40,362 bases of DNA from CAYGUK01 sp964352985 (GTDB lineage Bacteria > Pseudomonadota > Gammaproteobacteria > JAHCLG01). Shown here in pieces: positions 32,462 to 40,362 of this stretch. Location: the NCBI GenBank assembly GCA_964352985.1, contig CAYGUK010000027.1, positions 1 to 40,362 of the forward strand. The letters run 5' to 3'. Below the pieces are notes generated by a model. That model saw nothing but the letters and a program-made list of their open reading frames with translations. It did not search any database and had not been told where the DNA came from. The number at the start of each line of letters is the position of its first letter. Within the stretch, counting starts at the first letter, position 1. Position numbers and translations under genes: made by a program.

Positions 32462-32944
32462 ATGAAGACTAGTACACTTAGTTATTTAAATTTCTCTTTT
32501 AAAGATTTATTTAATTCTATTTGTATATTCTCTCTTTTTATTATCCTAATGACATTTAGTACTATTCAAACAAGTTACGCTGATTTAGGTGAAAACCAGT
32601 GCGCGATCAATGCGACAAGTACTGTTGATTTTCAACAATGCCTTGCTAAAGATGTTCCACTTGCTAATAAAAAATTAGATTCTCTTATTAAGGCGATGAC
32701 AACTGCGTTACCAAAACCTAAGCAACCTGAATTTATTAAATTACAAGCACAATGGCATAATTTAATGGAAGATACGTGTAGTGTTTATCAAGCCAGTTTC
32801 TGTTGTAGCGATAGAGATAGTAATGGTCAAAAAACCTGTGATACGCTTTGCACAGGCTATCCAACTGCAGGATCATCTTGTGAATTGCAAATGATATCCT
32901 CCCGAATCAAAGAACTTTCTTTTTGGCAAAGTACGTTAAATTAA
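32462..32944 (+). CDS. Exported DUF1311 / LprI-like protein
   Basis: A 160-residue exported protein. The N-terminus is unusually long before the hydrophobic core (residues 18-34), with a probable cleavage after SYA (about 38-40). The mature part fits the DUF1311/LprI N-terminal family: a Cys at the start (CAINATSTVDFQQCLAK), helical LDSLIKAM, the LQAQWHNLMEDTC signature and a closing C...SSRIKEL. Eight or more cysteines point to a disulfide-bonded periplasmic fold. The mycobacterial namesake inhibits lysozyme; here the activity is unproven. An insert with CCSDRDSNGQKTCDTLC (about 118-134) is extra compared with short family members. AGGAG lies six bases before the ATG. It is divergent from the acylase gene. 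Confidence 0.8.
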   Translation: MKTSTLSYLNFSFKDLFNSICIFSLFIILMTFSTIQTSYADLGENQCAINATSTVDFQQCLAKDVPLANKKLDSLIKAMTTALPKPKQPEFIKLQAQWHNLMEDTCSVYQASFCCSDRDSNGQKTCDTLCTGYPTAGSSCELQMISSRIKELSFWQSTLN

Positions 32945-33002
32945 ATCTTTGAATTCCTTATAATTTAAAATTTACTACCCCTTAATTTATGAAAACGTTA
33001 AG

Positions 33003-33037
33003 TTTTTTTATTTCAACAAATTTTAGAAATAAAAAAA
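33003..33037. repeat. A/T-rich inverted repeat, 12-bp arms
   Basis: TTTTTTTATTTC (33003-33014) and its perfect complement (33026-33037) enclose an 11-nt loop, 58 bases after the LprI-like gene. With only one G-C pair it is a weak hairpin. It might end that transcript or be chance in very A/T-rich DNA. Confidence 0.45.
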
Positions 33038-33099
33038 TCCAAATATAATTTATTGCTTTGAAATATATCTATAGGAAAAGTACACATTTTTTGTGGATA

Positions 33100-33126
33100 T
33101 TGAATTATTTTAATTAAGTATATAAT
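33100..33126 (+). promoter_or_regulatory. Possible promoter for the orphan at 33158
   Basis: A perfect TATAAT (33121-33126) lies 15 bases after TTGAAT (33100-33105); the spacing is short. Transcription would begin near 33133, which is after the first in-frame ATG (33125) and before the second (33158). Confidence 0.3.
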
Positions 33127-33157
33127 GATAGTAATAATAAATATAAGAATTAATACT

Positions 33158-33817
33158 ATGCTAAGTGATGACGAACAAAAATCAATTAATGGCGCTACTA
33201 TAGTAGCTTCAATAGCTCATACTTTACGTGCGCTGGCCGCAAAATCGAGCTTACAAAATTTCGCAGCAATTGGCTCTATCTGTTTTAATGGTCTATTTGA
33301 GCCGATAGAGGTTTATTATAATATAACAAATAGTGCTTCAAATTCATTGAATAAAATATTTAAGGGTATAACAAGTGCGTTGGGTGAAATCACTGGTTTA
33401 ATCCAATCGTGTGCTGCATTAGATCCTACAAAAATTCAGCTCTTTGTTAAAAGTGGTACCTTTCATGTTGCTACTAAAATCTTAACTGAAGCTATCACCG
33501 GAATTGAATTAATTGCTGATGCAATGTCCCAATCTCAACTCCGCCCAGAGTCTAAAATTAGAATTGTAACAACTACAGGTAGTCTGCTCATGTCAGCCTG
33601 GCAGTTATTAGTTTATATTCAACTATTTAATGATGACATAGCAGACATACCAAAAGGTCTTTTAACACAATTGCAGATCTCTAGTGTAGTCGGTGCATTA
33701 ACACATATTTCTGATGTTTTAATTCGCAATAAAACGACTCGGGAATGGATTGCAAATAAATTTAATTGTTGTCATCTTCAAGGAGATGATCAATATATGG
33801 CATTACTAAGAAGATAA
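33158..33817 (+). CDS. Hypothetical protein next to tRNA-Val
   Basis: A 219-residue protein of unrecognised family. It is mostly helical with amphipathic and mildly hydrophobic stretches (about 13-45, 70-88, 100-125 and 137-160 in this frame) but no charge pattern that clearly marks membrane helices or a signal peptide. It ends with a polar tail containing a CC pair. The frame begins at an ATG at 33125, but a TATAAT overlaps that codon, so I chose the ATG at 33158 (MLSDDEQK). The Shine-Dalgarno is poor in either case. The gene is surrounded by very A/T-rich DNA and lies on the 3' side of the tRNA-Val gene, a common place for acquired genes. No duplicate of the tRNA end is visible in the window. 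Confidence 0.55.
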   Translation: MLSDDEQKSINGATIVASIAHTLRALAAKSSLQNFAAIGSICFNGLFEPIEVYYNITNSASNSLNKIFKGITSALGEITGLIQSCAALDPTKIQLFVKSGTFHVATKILTEAITGIELIADAMSQSQLRPESKIRIVTTTGSLLMSAWQLLVYIQLFNDDIADIPKGLLTQLQISSVVGALTHISDVLIRNKTTREWIANKFNCCHLQGDDQYMALLRR

Positions 33818-33903
33818 TTTTTTCATATTAAATTTGAATTATTATAATAAATATAAGATCAAATTATGATGAAATATTTTGTATGAAAAAAATTTAACTA
33901 ATA

Positions 33904-33979
33904 TGGTGGGTGCTATAGGGCTCGAACCTATGACCCTCGCCTTGTAAGGGCGATGCTCTACCAACTGAGCTAAGCACCC
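33904..33979 (-). tRNA. tRNA-Val (anticodon UAC)
   Basis: A 76-nt cloverleaf on the minus strand. The acceptor GGGTGCT pairs with AGCACCC; the D arm contains AGCTCAGTTGGTAGAGC; the anticodon stem is TCGCC/GGCGA with loop CTTACAA, giving anticodon TAC (valine); and the T loop is TTCGAGC. The 3' CCA is encoded. It follows hup by 29 nt on the same strand and may be co-transcribed with it. Confidence 0.97.
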
Positions 33980-34008
33980 GAGAAAGAAAAAACTATACAG
34001 TAATAATT

Positions 34009-34293
34009 TTAAGCTTCTTCTTTTTGCAACGCTTCTTTAAGCGCTTTACCAGCTTTAAAGCTAGGAACCTTAGCGGCTTTTATGGTGATCTCTTCACCAG
34101 TACGTGGATTACGGCCTTTACGAGCTGGACGCTCTTTGACATTGAAAGTGCCAAACCCAAGTAATGCAACTGGCTCATCATTTTTTAAAGAATTAGTAAT
34201 GCCATTTAAAATAGCATCTAGAACATCATTTGCACGATTTTTTGAGCAATCGGCTACTTCTGCTATTTTTTCTATAATATCCGCTTTGTTCAT
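34009..34293 (-). CDS. hup: DNA-binding protein HU
   Basis: A 94-residue nucleoid-associated HU protein that bends DNA as a dimer. The whole family pattern is present: MNKADIIEKIAE, ALLGFGTFNVKERPARKGRNPRTGEEI with the DNA-inserting Arg-Asn-Pro arm at about 60-63, and FKAGKALKEAL at the end. It is closest to the HU-beta type, as expected downstream of lon. The tail KEEA is a few residues longer than E. coli HupB. GGAAGAGAG precedes the ATG. A near-perfect sigma-70 promoter lies in the 75-nt gap after lon, so hup is transcribed independently and probably strongly. Confidence 0.97.
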   Translation of the reverse strand: MNKADIIEKIAEVADCSKNRANDVLDAILNGITNSLKNDEPVALLGFGTFNVKERPARKGRNPRTGEEITIKAAKVPSFKAGKALKEALQKEEA

Positions 34294-34322
34294 TATTACT
34301 CTCTTCCAATTCCAGAGGGGGT

Positions 34323-34351
34323 TTTATACCGATGTCAGCGCTCAGTGTCAA
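34323..34351 (-). promoter_or_regulatory. Strong sigma-70 promoter of hup
   Basis: Minus strand: TTGACA (34346-34351, perfect), a 17-base spacer and TATAAA (34323-34328). It lies in the 75-nt gap between the lon stop and the hup start, giving a leader of about 25 nt. Confidence 0.88.
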
Positions 34352-34368
34352 GTTGTTTTCTACCAAAC

Positions 34369-36795
34369 TTAATGAGCATTGGCGTGATCATTATCATTTT
34401 TTCTTTTTGTTTTTCTAGAGCGTATTGGCGCTTTTACTTCTGAGCCTGAATTAGGCAAGTGATGCAAAGCGATTTCTAATACTTGATCGATCCATTTTAC
34501 AGGCTTAATTGTTAAATCTTGTAAAATATTCTTAGGCATTTCTTTAAGATCACGTTCATTTTCATGCGGTATAATAACTGTTGTAATTCTAGCTCTAAGT
34601 GCGGCCAATAGTTTTTCTTTTAGTCCACCAATAGGTAAAACTTCACCACGTAATGTTATTTCACCCGTCATTGCAACATCAGCGCGAACGGGAATATTAG
34701 TCAACACAGAAACTAGTGCAGTACACATCGAAATACCAGCGCTCGGACCGTCTTTAGGTGTCGCACCTTCAGGAACATGGATATGAATATCATTTTTTTC
34801 ATAAAAATCATCTGTCACATGTAACACTTTTGCACGTGATCGAACAACAGTCATCGCAGCTTCAATTGATTCTTGCATGACTTCACCAAGTTGCCCTGTA
34901 AATGTCGTTTTTCCTTTACCAGGCACACAAGCAGCCTCAATTGTTAAAAGTTCACCGCCAACTTCAGTCCAAGCTAAACCATTAACTTGACCTACTCTAT
35001 CCTCTTCTTCAGCTATACCATAACGGAATTTGCGCACACCTAAATATTTTTCAACATTTCGTTGTGTTATACGAACACCTGAGTTTGGTTTTTTAATTAA
35101 AATACTTTTCACAACTTTACGACAAATTTTTGCAATTTCTCGCTCTAATCCACGAACACCTGCTTCACGAGTGTAATAACGTAATATTTCTCGGATTGCA
35201 CCTTCAGTAATGATGATTTCTTTAGTTTTTAATCCATTTGATTTAATTTGTTTGGTTATCAAATGACGAGTAGCAATATTCATTTTTTCATCTTCGGTGT
35301 AACCAGGAATTCTGATCACTTCCATTCTATCAAGTAAAGCATCGGGCATATTTAATGAATTCGCAGTGCAAACAAACATCACATCTGACAAATCAAAATC
35401 TACTTCTAAATAATGATCATTAAATGTATTATTTTGCTCAGGATCTAAAACTTCAAGTAAAGCTGACGCGGGGTCACCACGAAAATCCATCGCCATTTTA
35501 TCCACTTCATCTAACAAAAATAATGAATTTCTTACACCAACTTTTGATAAACGTTGAATTATTTTACCTGGCATAGATCCAATATAAGTGCGTCGATGCC
35601 CTCGTATTTCTGCTTCATCACGAACACCACCTAAAGACATGCGAACAAATTTACGTCCGGTTGCATTGGCGATGGATAAGCCTAAAGAAGTTTTACCCAC
35701 CCCAGGTGGTCCAACTAAACAGAGAACAGGACCTTTTAATTTTTTAACCCGTTGCTGAACAGCCAAATATTCGATTATACGTTCTTTAACTTTATCTAGA
35801 CCATAATGATCTGCATCTAGCACTTTTTCAGCTTTTACCAAATCATTATTTATTTTAGTTTTCTTTTTCCAAGGAACATTAATCATGCAGTCTAAATAAT
35901 TACGTGAAACAGTGGCTTCAGCCGACATGGGAGGCATCATTTTTAATTTTTTTAATTCTGCCATTGCTTTGTCAAATGCTTCTTGAGGCATTCCTGCTTT
36001 TTTAATTTTGTTTTCTATATCTTCAAGTTCATTTGGCGCATCTTCTAACTCACCCAACTCTTTTTGGATGGCTTTCATTTGTTCGTTTAAATAATATTCT
36101 CTTTGAGATTTCTCCATTTGTCGTTTAACACGGCCACGTATTCTTTTTTCAACTTGTAGTAAATCGATTTCGGCTTCCATTAAACCCATTAATCGTTCTA
36201 AACGTTCTTCAAGTTTATTTAACTCAAGTAAATCCTGCTTTTCTTCTAGTTTTAATGACATATGCGCTGAAATTGTATCAGCTAAACGACAGGGATCATC
36301 AATGCCCGCAATAGAGCTTAATATTTCAGGTGGGATTTTTTTATTAAGTTTAACATATTGTTCAAATTGTGTTGTAACCGAACGCATTAAAACTTCAACT
36401 TCACGCTCATCTACCGGTAACTCATCAATCTCTTCTATATTCGCAGCAAAATAATTTTTCCGATCAATAAAATCTATAATTTTTGCGCGTTTCACACCTT
36501 CTACTAAAACTTTAACAGTACCATCCGGTAATTTTAAAAGTTGTAACACTGTTGAGATACAACCTATTCGGTAAATATCTTCTTCTTTGGGATCATCTTC
36601 AGCCGCATTTTTCTGGGTGACCAAAAATATTTGTTTATCCACATTGGTTGCTTCATCTAACGCGTGAATAGAGCGATCTCGACCAACAAACAAAGGAATA
36701 ACCATATGTGGATATATAACAACATCTCTTAAAGGTAATAATGGCAGTTCGATTAAATTATTATCATCACTATTTTTTGGCAGTTTTTCATCCAT
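34369..36795 (-). CDS. lon: ATP-dependent protease La (Lon)
   Basis: An 808-residue LonA protease degrading damaged and regulatory proteins in the cytosol. The N-terminal substrate domain begins LPLLPLRDVVIYP; a coiled-coil region follows (about 185-260). The AAA+ module has GPPGVGKTS (Walker A, about 362-370) and LFLLDEVDKM (Walker B). The protease domain has the Ser-Lys dyad: Ser685 in DGPSAGIS and Lys728 in GGLKEK, 43 residues apart as in E. coli. The C-terminal tail is basic (RSRKTKRKNDN). The frame opens at GTG (36796-36798), but I chose the next codon, ATG, because GAGG lies seven bases before it. No sigma-32 box is obvious in the 97-nt gap after clpX. Flanked by clpX and hup in the usual gammaproteobacterial order. 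Confidence 0.98.
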   Translation of the reverse strand: MDEKLPKNSDDNNLIELPLLPLRDVVIYPHMVIPLFVGRDRSIHALDEATNVDKQIFLVTQKNAAEDDPKEEDIYRIGCISTVLQLLKLPDGTVKVLVEGVKRAKIIDFIDRKNYFAANIEEIDELPVDEREVEVLMRSVTTQFEQYVKLNKKIPPEILSSIAGIDDPCRLADTISAHMSLKLEEKQDLLELNKLEERLERLMGLMEAEIDLLQVEKRIRGRVKRQMEKSQREYYLNEQMKAIQKELGELEDAPNELEDIENKIKKAGMPQEAFDKAMAELKKLKMMPPMSAEATVSRNYLDCMINVPWKKKTKINNDLVKAEKVLDADHYGLDKVKERIIEYLAVQQRVKKLKGPVLCLVGPPGVGKTSLGLSIANATGRKFVRMSLGGVRDEAEIRGHRRTYIGSMPGKIIQRLSKVGVRNSLFLLDEVDKMAMDFRGDPASALLEVLDPEQNNTFNDHYLEVDFDLSDVMFVCTANSLNMPDALLDRMEVIRIPGYTEDEKMNIATRHLITKQIKSNGLKTKEIIITEGAIREILRYYTREAGVRGLEREIAKICRKVVKSILIKKPNSGVRITQRNVEKYLGVRKFRYGIAEEEDRVGQVNGLAWTEVGGELLTIEAACVPGKGKTTFTGQLGEVMQESIEAAMTVVRSRAKVLHVTDDFYEKNDIHIHVPEGATPKDGPSAGISMCTALVSVLTNIPVRADVAMTGEITLRGEVLPIGGLKEKLLAALRARITTVIIPHENERDLKEMPKNILQDLTIKPVKWIDQVLEIALHHLPNSGSEVKAPIRSRKTKRKNDNDHANAH

Positions 36796-36892
36796 CACGA
36801 TACCTCAATATTCTTGCTGTAACTAACTTTGCACTCAGTAATTTTCTAAAGAATTTCACTACCGGTGTTTTTTAATCATGCTATTCAAAAAA

Positions 36893-38179
36893 TTATTCTT
36901 GAGCCATTTTAGAATCATCGGTGTTTTCAAAAATTAACAAAGGTTCTGAATCCCCAGTGATAGCACCTTCATCAATCACAACTTTGCTCACACCTTCTGT
37001 AGAAGGTAAGTCGTACATTAAATCTAGCAAGACATGCTCTAGAATAGAGCGTAATCCACGCGCGCCAGTTTTTCTGTCCATGGCACGTTTAGCAACTGAT
37101 TTTAAGGCTTCTTCACGGAACTCTACTTCAACACCTTCCATTTCAAATAATTTACCATATTGTTTAGTTAAGGCATTTCTAGGTTCTTTTAAAATTGAAA
37201 TGAGAGCGGCTTCATCTAACTCTTCAAGCGTTGCTAATACAGGTAATCTTCCAACGAACTCGGGTATTAATCCATATTTGATTAAATCTTCAGGTTCTAC
37301 AGTAGTTAACACTTCGCCAATACTTTTGCGATCATCTTTTGCTCTAATATCTGCGCCAAATCCAATCCCACTTTTTTCAGATCGTTCACGAATAATTTTA
37401 TCTAAGCCAGCAAAGGCACCACCACAAATAAATAAAATATTGGAAGTATCGACTTGTAAAAACTCTTGCTGGGGATGTTTACGTCCACCTTGTGGTGGTA
37501 CAGAAGCAACAGTCCCTTCAATTAATTTTAATAACGCTTGTTGCACACCTTCACCAGAGACATCTCTAGTAATAGAAGGGTTATCTGATTTACGAGAAAT
37601 TTTGTCTATTTCATCAATATAAACAATACCTGTTTGCGCTTTTTCAACATCACAATCACATTTTTGTAATAATTTTTGAATGATGTTTTCAACATCTTCG
37701 CCAACATAGCCAGCTTCGGTTAATGTTGTCGCGTCAGCAATAGTGAATGGGACATTTAATATTCTTGCAAGTGTTTCTGCTAATAGCGTTTTACCACTTC
37801 CAGTGGGACCAATTAACAGAATGTTACTTTTACCTAATTCAATGTCATCATCATTTTTAGAGCTACTTCTGCGTAATCGTTTATAGTGATTATAAACAGC
37901 AACGGATAAAACTTTTTTTGCACTACTTTGGCCAATCACAAATTGGTCAAGAAAATTTTTAATTTCTACCGGTGTTGGTAGATTGAAACTCGTTTGTTCA
38001 TCGGGGCTATCTTGAATTTCTTCGCGGATAATATCATTACAAAGTGCTACACATTCATCGCATACAAAGACTGAAGGCCCAGCAATCAATTTGCGCACTT
38101 CATGTTGGCTCTTACCACAAAAAGAACAATACAACACTTTGCCGTTATCATCATCACCACCGTTATGGTAGTTGCTCAT
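36893..38179 (-). CDS. clpX: ClpX, ATPase subunit of ClpXP
   Basis: A 428-residue AAA+ unfoldase that feeds substrates to ClpP. The N-terminal zinc-binding domain has Cys18, Cys21, Cys40 and Cys43 (CSFC and CDEC). Walker A is GPTGSGK (124-130) and Walker B IVYIDEIDK; the pore loop GYVGEDVE and the sensor segment GGAFAGLDKI are intact; the IGF-type ClpP-contact loop is represented by GIGFGADI. A C-terminal domain with TGARGLRSILE (sensor 2 arginine) completes it. The N-terminus has an extra Asp/Gly-rich stretch. A GGGAG Shine-Dalgarno lies upstream of the ATG. It is 110 nt downstream of clpP and probably shares its transcript. Confidence 0.98.
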   Translation of the reverse strand: MSNYHNGGDDDNGKVLYCSFCGKSQHEVRKLIAGPSVFVCDECVALCNDIIREEIQDSPDEQTSFNLPTPVEIKNFLDQFVIGQSSAKKVLSVAVYNHYKRLRRSSSKNDDDIELGKSNILLIGPTGSGKTLLAETLARILNVPFTIADATTLTEAGYVGEDVENIIQKLLQKCDCDVEKAQTGIVYIDEIDKISRKSDNPSITRDVSGEGVQQALLKLIEGTVASVPPQGGRKHPQQEFLQVDTSNILFICGGAFAGLDKIIRERSEKSGIGFGADIRAKDDRKSIGEVLTTVEPEDLIKYGLIPEFVGRLPVLATLEELDEAALISILKEPRNALTKQYGKLFEMEGVEVEFREEALKSVAKRAMDRKTGARGLRSILEHVLLDLMYDLPSTEGVSKVVIDEGAITGDSEPLLIFENTDDSKMAQE

Positions 38180-38289
38180 GCGCTTACTCCCAGTTTATCT
38201 AATCTATTGAATATTAACCTATTAATTATTCGTCCTAAGCATTAACCTCAATTTCTCCTTCACATATAATTATAACTCGTTAATGGAAA

Positions 38290-38922
38290 TTAATCTTTCT
38301 TTCCCTGTTTTTTATCCATCACGGCGTCTACAATACCATATTTAACAGCTTCTTCAGCACTCATAAAGTTATCACGATCTGTGTCTTTATAAATCGTATC
38401 TAATGGTTGACCTGTGTGTTGTGCCATGATTTTATTTAATTTTTCTTTCACTAACATGGTTTCTTTTGCATGAATCTCAATATCAGAGGCTTGACCTTGA
38501 TAGCCGCCAAGTGGTTGATGGATCATTATACGTGAGTGTGGTAACGCAAAACGTTTTTCTGGATGACCAGCACAGAGTAATAATGCTGCAGCACTTGCAG
38601 CTTGGCCTACACATACCGTACTAACATCAGGTTTAATAATTTGCATAGTGTCATAAACTGCAAGACCTGCCGTAACAACACCACCAGGTGAATTGATATA
38701 TAGTGCGATATCCTTATCTGGATTTTCTGACTCTAAAAATAACATTTGAGCAACGATAAGATTTGCCATGTGATCTTCAATTTGACCAACACAAAATATT
38801 ATCCTGTCTTTTAATAAACGTGAGAAAATATCGTAAGAACGTTCGCCTCTGGCTGTTTGCTCAATAACCATTGGCACCAATGTATTTATAATGGGTGAAT
38901 CTTCAAAACGATTGTTATGCAT
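38290..38922 (-). CDS. clpP: ClpP protease subunit
   Basis: A 210-residue serine peptidase forming the barrel of ClpXP. The catalytic triad is visible: Ser110 in GQAASAAALL, His135 in MIHQPLGGYQGQ, and Asp184 in DTDRDNF. YINSPGGVVTAG is the substrate-binding strand. Two in-frame ATGs are close together: 38926-38928 overlaps the tig stop by four bases (ATGA), and 38920-38922 has GGAAGG six bases upstream. I chose the second for its better spacing; the first would add only two residues. In either case translation is probably coupled to tig. The tail MDKKQGKKD is more basic than in E. coli. Confidence 0.97.
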   Translation of the reverse strand: MHNNRFEDSPIINTLVPMVIEQTARGERSYDIFSRLLKDRIIFCVGQIEDHMANLIVAQMLFLESENPDKDIALYINSPGGVVTAGLAVYDTMQIIKPDVSTVCVGQAASAAALLLCAGHPEKRFALPHSRIMIHQPLGGYQGQASDIEIHAKETMLVKEKLNKIMAQHTGQPLDTIYKDTDRDNFMSAEEAVKYGIVDAVMDKKQGKKD

Positions 38923-38924
38923 TA

Positions 38925-40265
38925 TCATCCTTCCTCATGGTTAGCAGTTTCAATATCATCAGCTTCGTTATCTGATTTAATCCCCATAACTTTATTATAG
39001 TTGGAAGTTTCAACTTTAACTTGTGCACTTTCTAATAATTTTTCAACGACTTGTTCTTCCAATACCATAGATTCAACTTCAGCCAATACATTCTTATTAC
39101 TATAATATGCATTAATTATTTGTTCTGGCTCATTGTACATGCTTGCCATTTCTGTTATTTTTTCTTTTACTTTGTTGTCATCAACTTTAATCTCGAATTT
39201 TTCAATAGCTTCTCTCACAAGTAATCCAAGATGGACTCGCTTTTTAGCATCTTCTTCATAGAGGATGTCTGGTAAATCATTTGGATCGACTTTATCGCGA
39301 GCTTGATTCGCAGCCATTTCTTTCAAATGTTTTATTTCATTAGTGACTAAGGACTTCGGTATATCAATTTTGTTAAGCTCTAATAATTTTTCAAATACAG
39401 TATTTTTAGTATCTGAAGTTAATTTTTTGTGGAGCTCTGTATTCATGCTTTTTTCTATTTCTTCTTTGAGCTTATCTACTCCTCCCTCTTTGATACCAAA
39501 TTTTTCAGCAAATTCATCATTAATTTCTGGATATTCTGGGACAGCAACTTCATGAACATGAATAGAAAAAATAGCGTTTTTTCCAGCTAAGTCTTTCTGA
39601 GGATAATTTTCAGGGAAAGTCACGGAGATGTCTTTATCTTCATCTTTTTTGACGCCAACTAATGATTCTTCGAAGCCGGGAATCATAGATTTGGATCCAA
39701 GTATTAATTTAAATTTTTCAGCTTTTCCGCCTTCAAATTCTACATCATCTATCTTACCAACAAAATCGATAGTAATTTGATCATCATTTTTTGCTTCGCG
39801 ATCAATTTCTTTCCACTCTGCATATTCTTTCGCTAAACGATCAAGTGAAAATTGAATATCATTAGAGGTAACTTCACAATTAATTTTGTTAATTTCAATA
39901 CCTTCTAGTGAAATCAATTCAAATTCAGGAAAAATTTCAAAGGTTGCAGTAAATTCAAAAGGCTCCCCTGATTTTAATTCTTTTGGTTCAATCTCAGGCA
40001 TGCCAGCGGGATTAAGATCTTCTTTTTTCAATGCTTCAGTTAAAGAGTCACGAATCACTTCTTCTAAGACTTCGAACTTTAAAGATTCACCATATTGTTG
40101 TCTAATTACACGTGCAGGCACTTTTCCTGGTCGGAATCCTTTAATCTTAACCTTTGGTTGTAATTCTTTAATTCTTGTTTCGACTTTTTTTTGGATATGG
40201 TCTGAAGGGACTTCAACTTTTAATTTTCTTTGTAAACCTTCACTTGTTTCAACTGAAACTTGCAT
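38925..40265 (-). CDS. tig: Trigger factor
   Basis: A 446-residue ribosome-associated chaperone and peptidyl-prolyl isomerase that binds nascent chains. The ribosome-docking signature GFRPGKVPARVIRQQYG lies at about residues 43-59. The central FKBP-type domain (about 160-245) has ITIDFVGKIDDVEFEGG, MIPGFEESLVG and FPENYP. The C-terminal helical arms follow, with a Lys/Glu-rich character. Length is normal (E. coli 432). GAGGAA lies about nine bases before the ATG. The gene begins 36 nt after the 3' end of tRNA-Leu, too short a gap for an obvious promoter, so it may be read from the tRNA transcript. It heads the tig-clpP-clpX cluster. Confidence 0.97.
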   Translation of the reverse strand: MQVSVETSEGLQRKLKVEVPSDHIQKKVETRIKELQPKVKIKGFRPGKVPARVIRQQYGESLKFEVLEEVIRDSLTEALKKEDLNPAGMPEIEPKELKSGEPFEFTATFEIFPEFELISLEGIEINKINCEVTSNDIQFSLDRLAKEYAEWKEIDREAKNDDQITIDFVGKIDDVEFEGGKAEKFKLILGSKSMIPGFEESLVGVKKDEDKDISVTFPENYPQKDLAGKNAIFSIHVHEVAVPEYPEINDEFAEKFGIKEGGVDKLKEEIEKSMNTELHKKLTSDTKNTVFEKLLELNKIDIPKSLVTNEIKHLKEMAANQARDKVDPNDLPDILYEEDAKKRVHLGLLVREAIEKFEIKVDDNKVKEKITEMASMYNEPEQIINAYYSNKNVLAEVESMVLEEQVVEKLLESAQVKVETSNYNKVMGIKSDNEADDIETANHEEG

Positions 40266-40301
40266 TCTTTAATTCCTCATTCTCTAACGCTAGCGTAAAA
40301 C

Positions 40302-40362
40302 TACGAGTGGAGAGACTCGAACTCTCACGGGTTACCCCACTGGAACCTAAATCCAGCGCGTC
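40302..40362 (-). tRNA. tRNA-Leu (anticodon UAG), 5' end cut by the window
   Basis: The 3' 61 nt of a leucine tRNA on the minus strand. The anticodon stem CTGGA/TCCAG holds loop TTTAGGT (anticodon TAG), a long class II variable arm follows (GTGGGGTAACCC), then T arm GAGAG-TTCGAGT-CTCTC and acceptor strand CACTCGT plus discriminator A. The next bases are GTTTT, so CCA is not encoded, unlike tRNA-Val in the same window. The D arm and 5' acceptor lie beyond position 40362. Confidence 0.95.

Noticed and set aside
28997..33903. A genomic island with integrase or insertion-sequence ends
   Set aside because: The region looks accessory, but I see no integrase, transposase, or direct repeat of the tRNA-Val end within the window.
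36921..37622. A 233-codon open frame antisense to clpX
   Set aside because: It lies entirely inside clpX, has serine/proline-biased composition typical of an antisense shadow, and no ribosome site or family.
38180..38289. A heat-shock (sigma-32) promoter before clpX
   Set aside because: A TATAAT-like hexamer is present, but neither a good -35 nor the CTTGAA / CCCCAT pair can be found at the right spacing.
39886..40272. A 128-codon frame antisense to tig
   Set aside because: It falls within the conserved N-terminal part of trigger factor and shows no independent start signals.

Overview
The window is about 40 kb of AT-rich (by eye roughly one-third GC), densely coding chromosome from a gammaproteobacterium. 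The order tRNA-Leu / tig / clpP / clpX / lon / hup / tRNA-Val, an AddAB-type recombination helicase-nuclease, a class I polyhydroxyalkanoate (PHA) synthase and duplicated fatty-acid beta-oxidation genes suggest a member of the Legionellales (Legionella/Coxiella relatives). That assignment is inference from gene content; no rRNA is present and the genus cannot be named. I see no transposase, phage gene, CRISPR array or integrase.

Layout. (1) 19-5260, minus strand: an orphan helical protein, then a tight operon reading DUF1820 > nagZ > mscS-like > hpt > methylthioinosine phosphorylase, with a DUF924 gene upstream. It joins muropeptide recycling to purine salvage: the last two enzymes would release hypoxanthine from methylthioinosine and convert it to IMP. 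(2) 5261-6063: a large inverted repeat and a small exported orphan, closed by a strong two-way terminator. (3) 6077-19884, almost all minus strand: a lipid block with fadL, a FadN-type two-domain enzyme plus thiolase, an acidic small protein, a four-helix membrane protein (plus strand), a complete fadE-fadI-fadJ operon, and phaC. Together these would import long-chain fatty acids, degrade them to acetyl-CoA and store carbon as polyhydroxybutyrate.

(4) 19885-20822: a 386-nt intergenic stretch with a DnaA-box-like palindrome, and a DUF2845 exported protein. (5) 20933-27995, plus strand: addB-like and addA-like genes one base apart, then a cytosolic 5'-nucleotidase. (6) 28016-33817, accessory in character: an orphan helical protein, a structured intergenic region with two hairpins and a 13-codon reading frame, a Popeye-like membrane protein, a penicillin-acylase-family Ntn hydrolase, a DUF1311/LprI-like exported protein and another orphan. 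(7) 33904-40362, minus strand: the conserved protein-quality-control cluster bounded by tRNA-Val and a partial tRNA-Leu.

Most of the window is recognisable housekeeping DNA. The parts most worth a second look are the Popeye-like gene with its structured leader, the terminator folded into the end of fadA just before fadL, the three orphan proteins, and the inverted repeats at 5421-5488 and near 20010. I did not find convincing evidence for a wholly new multi-gene system.
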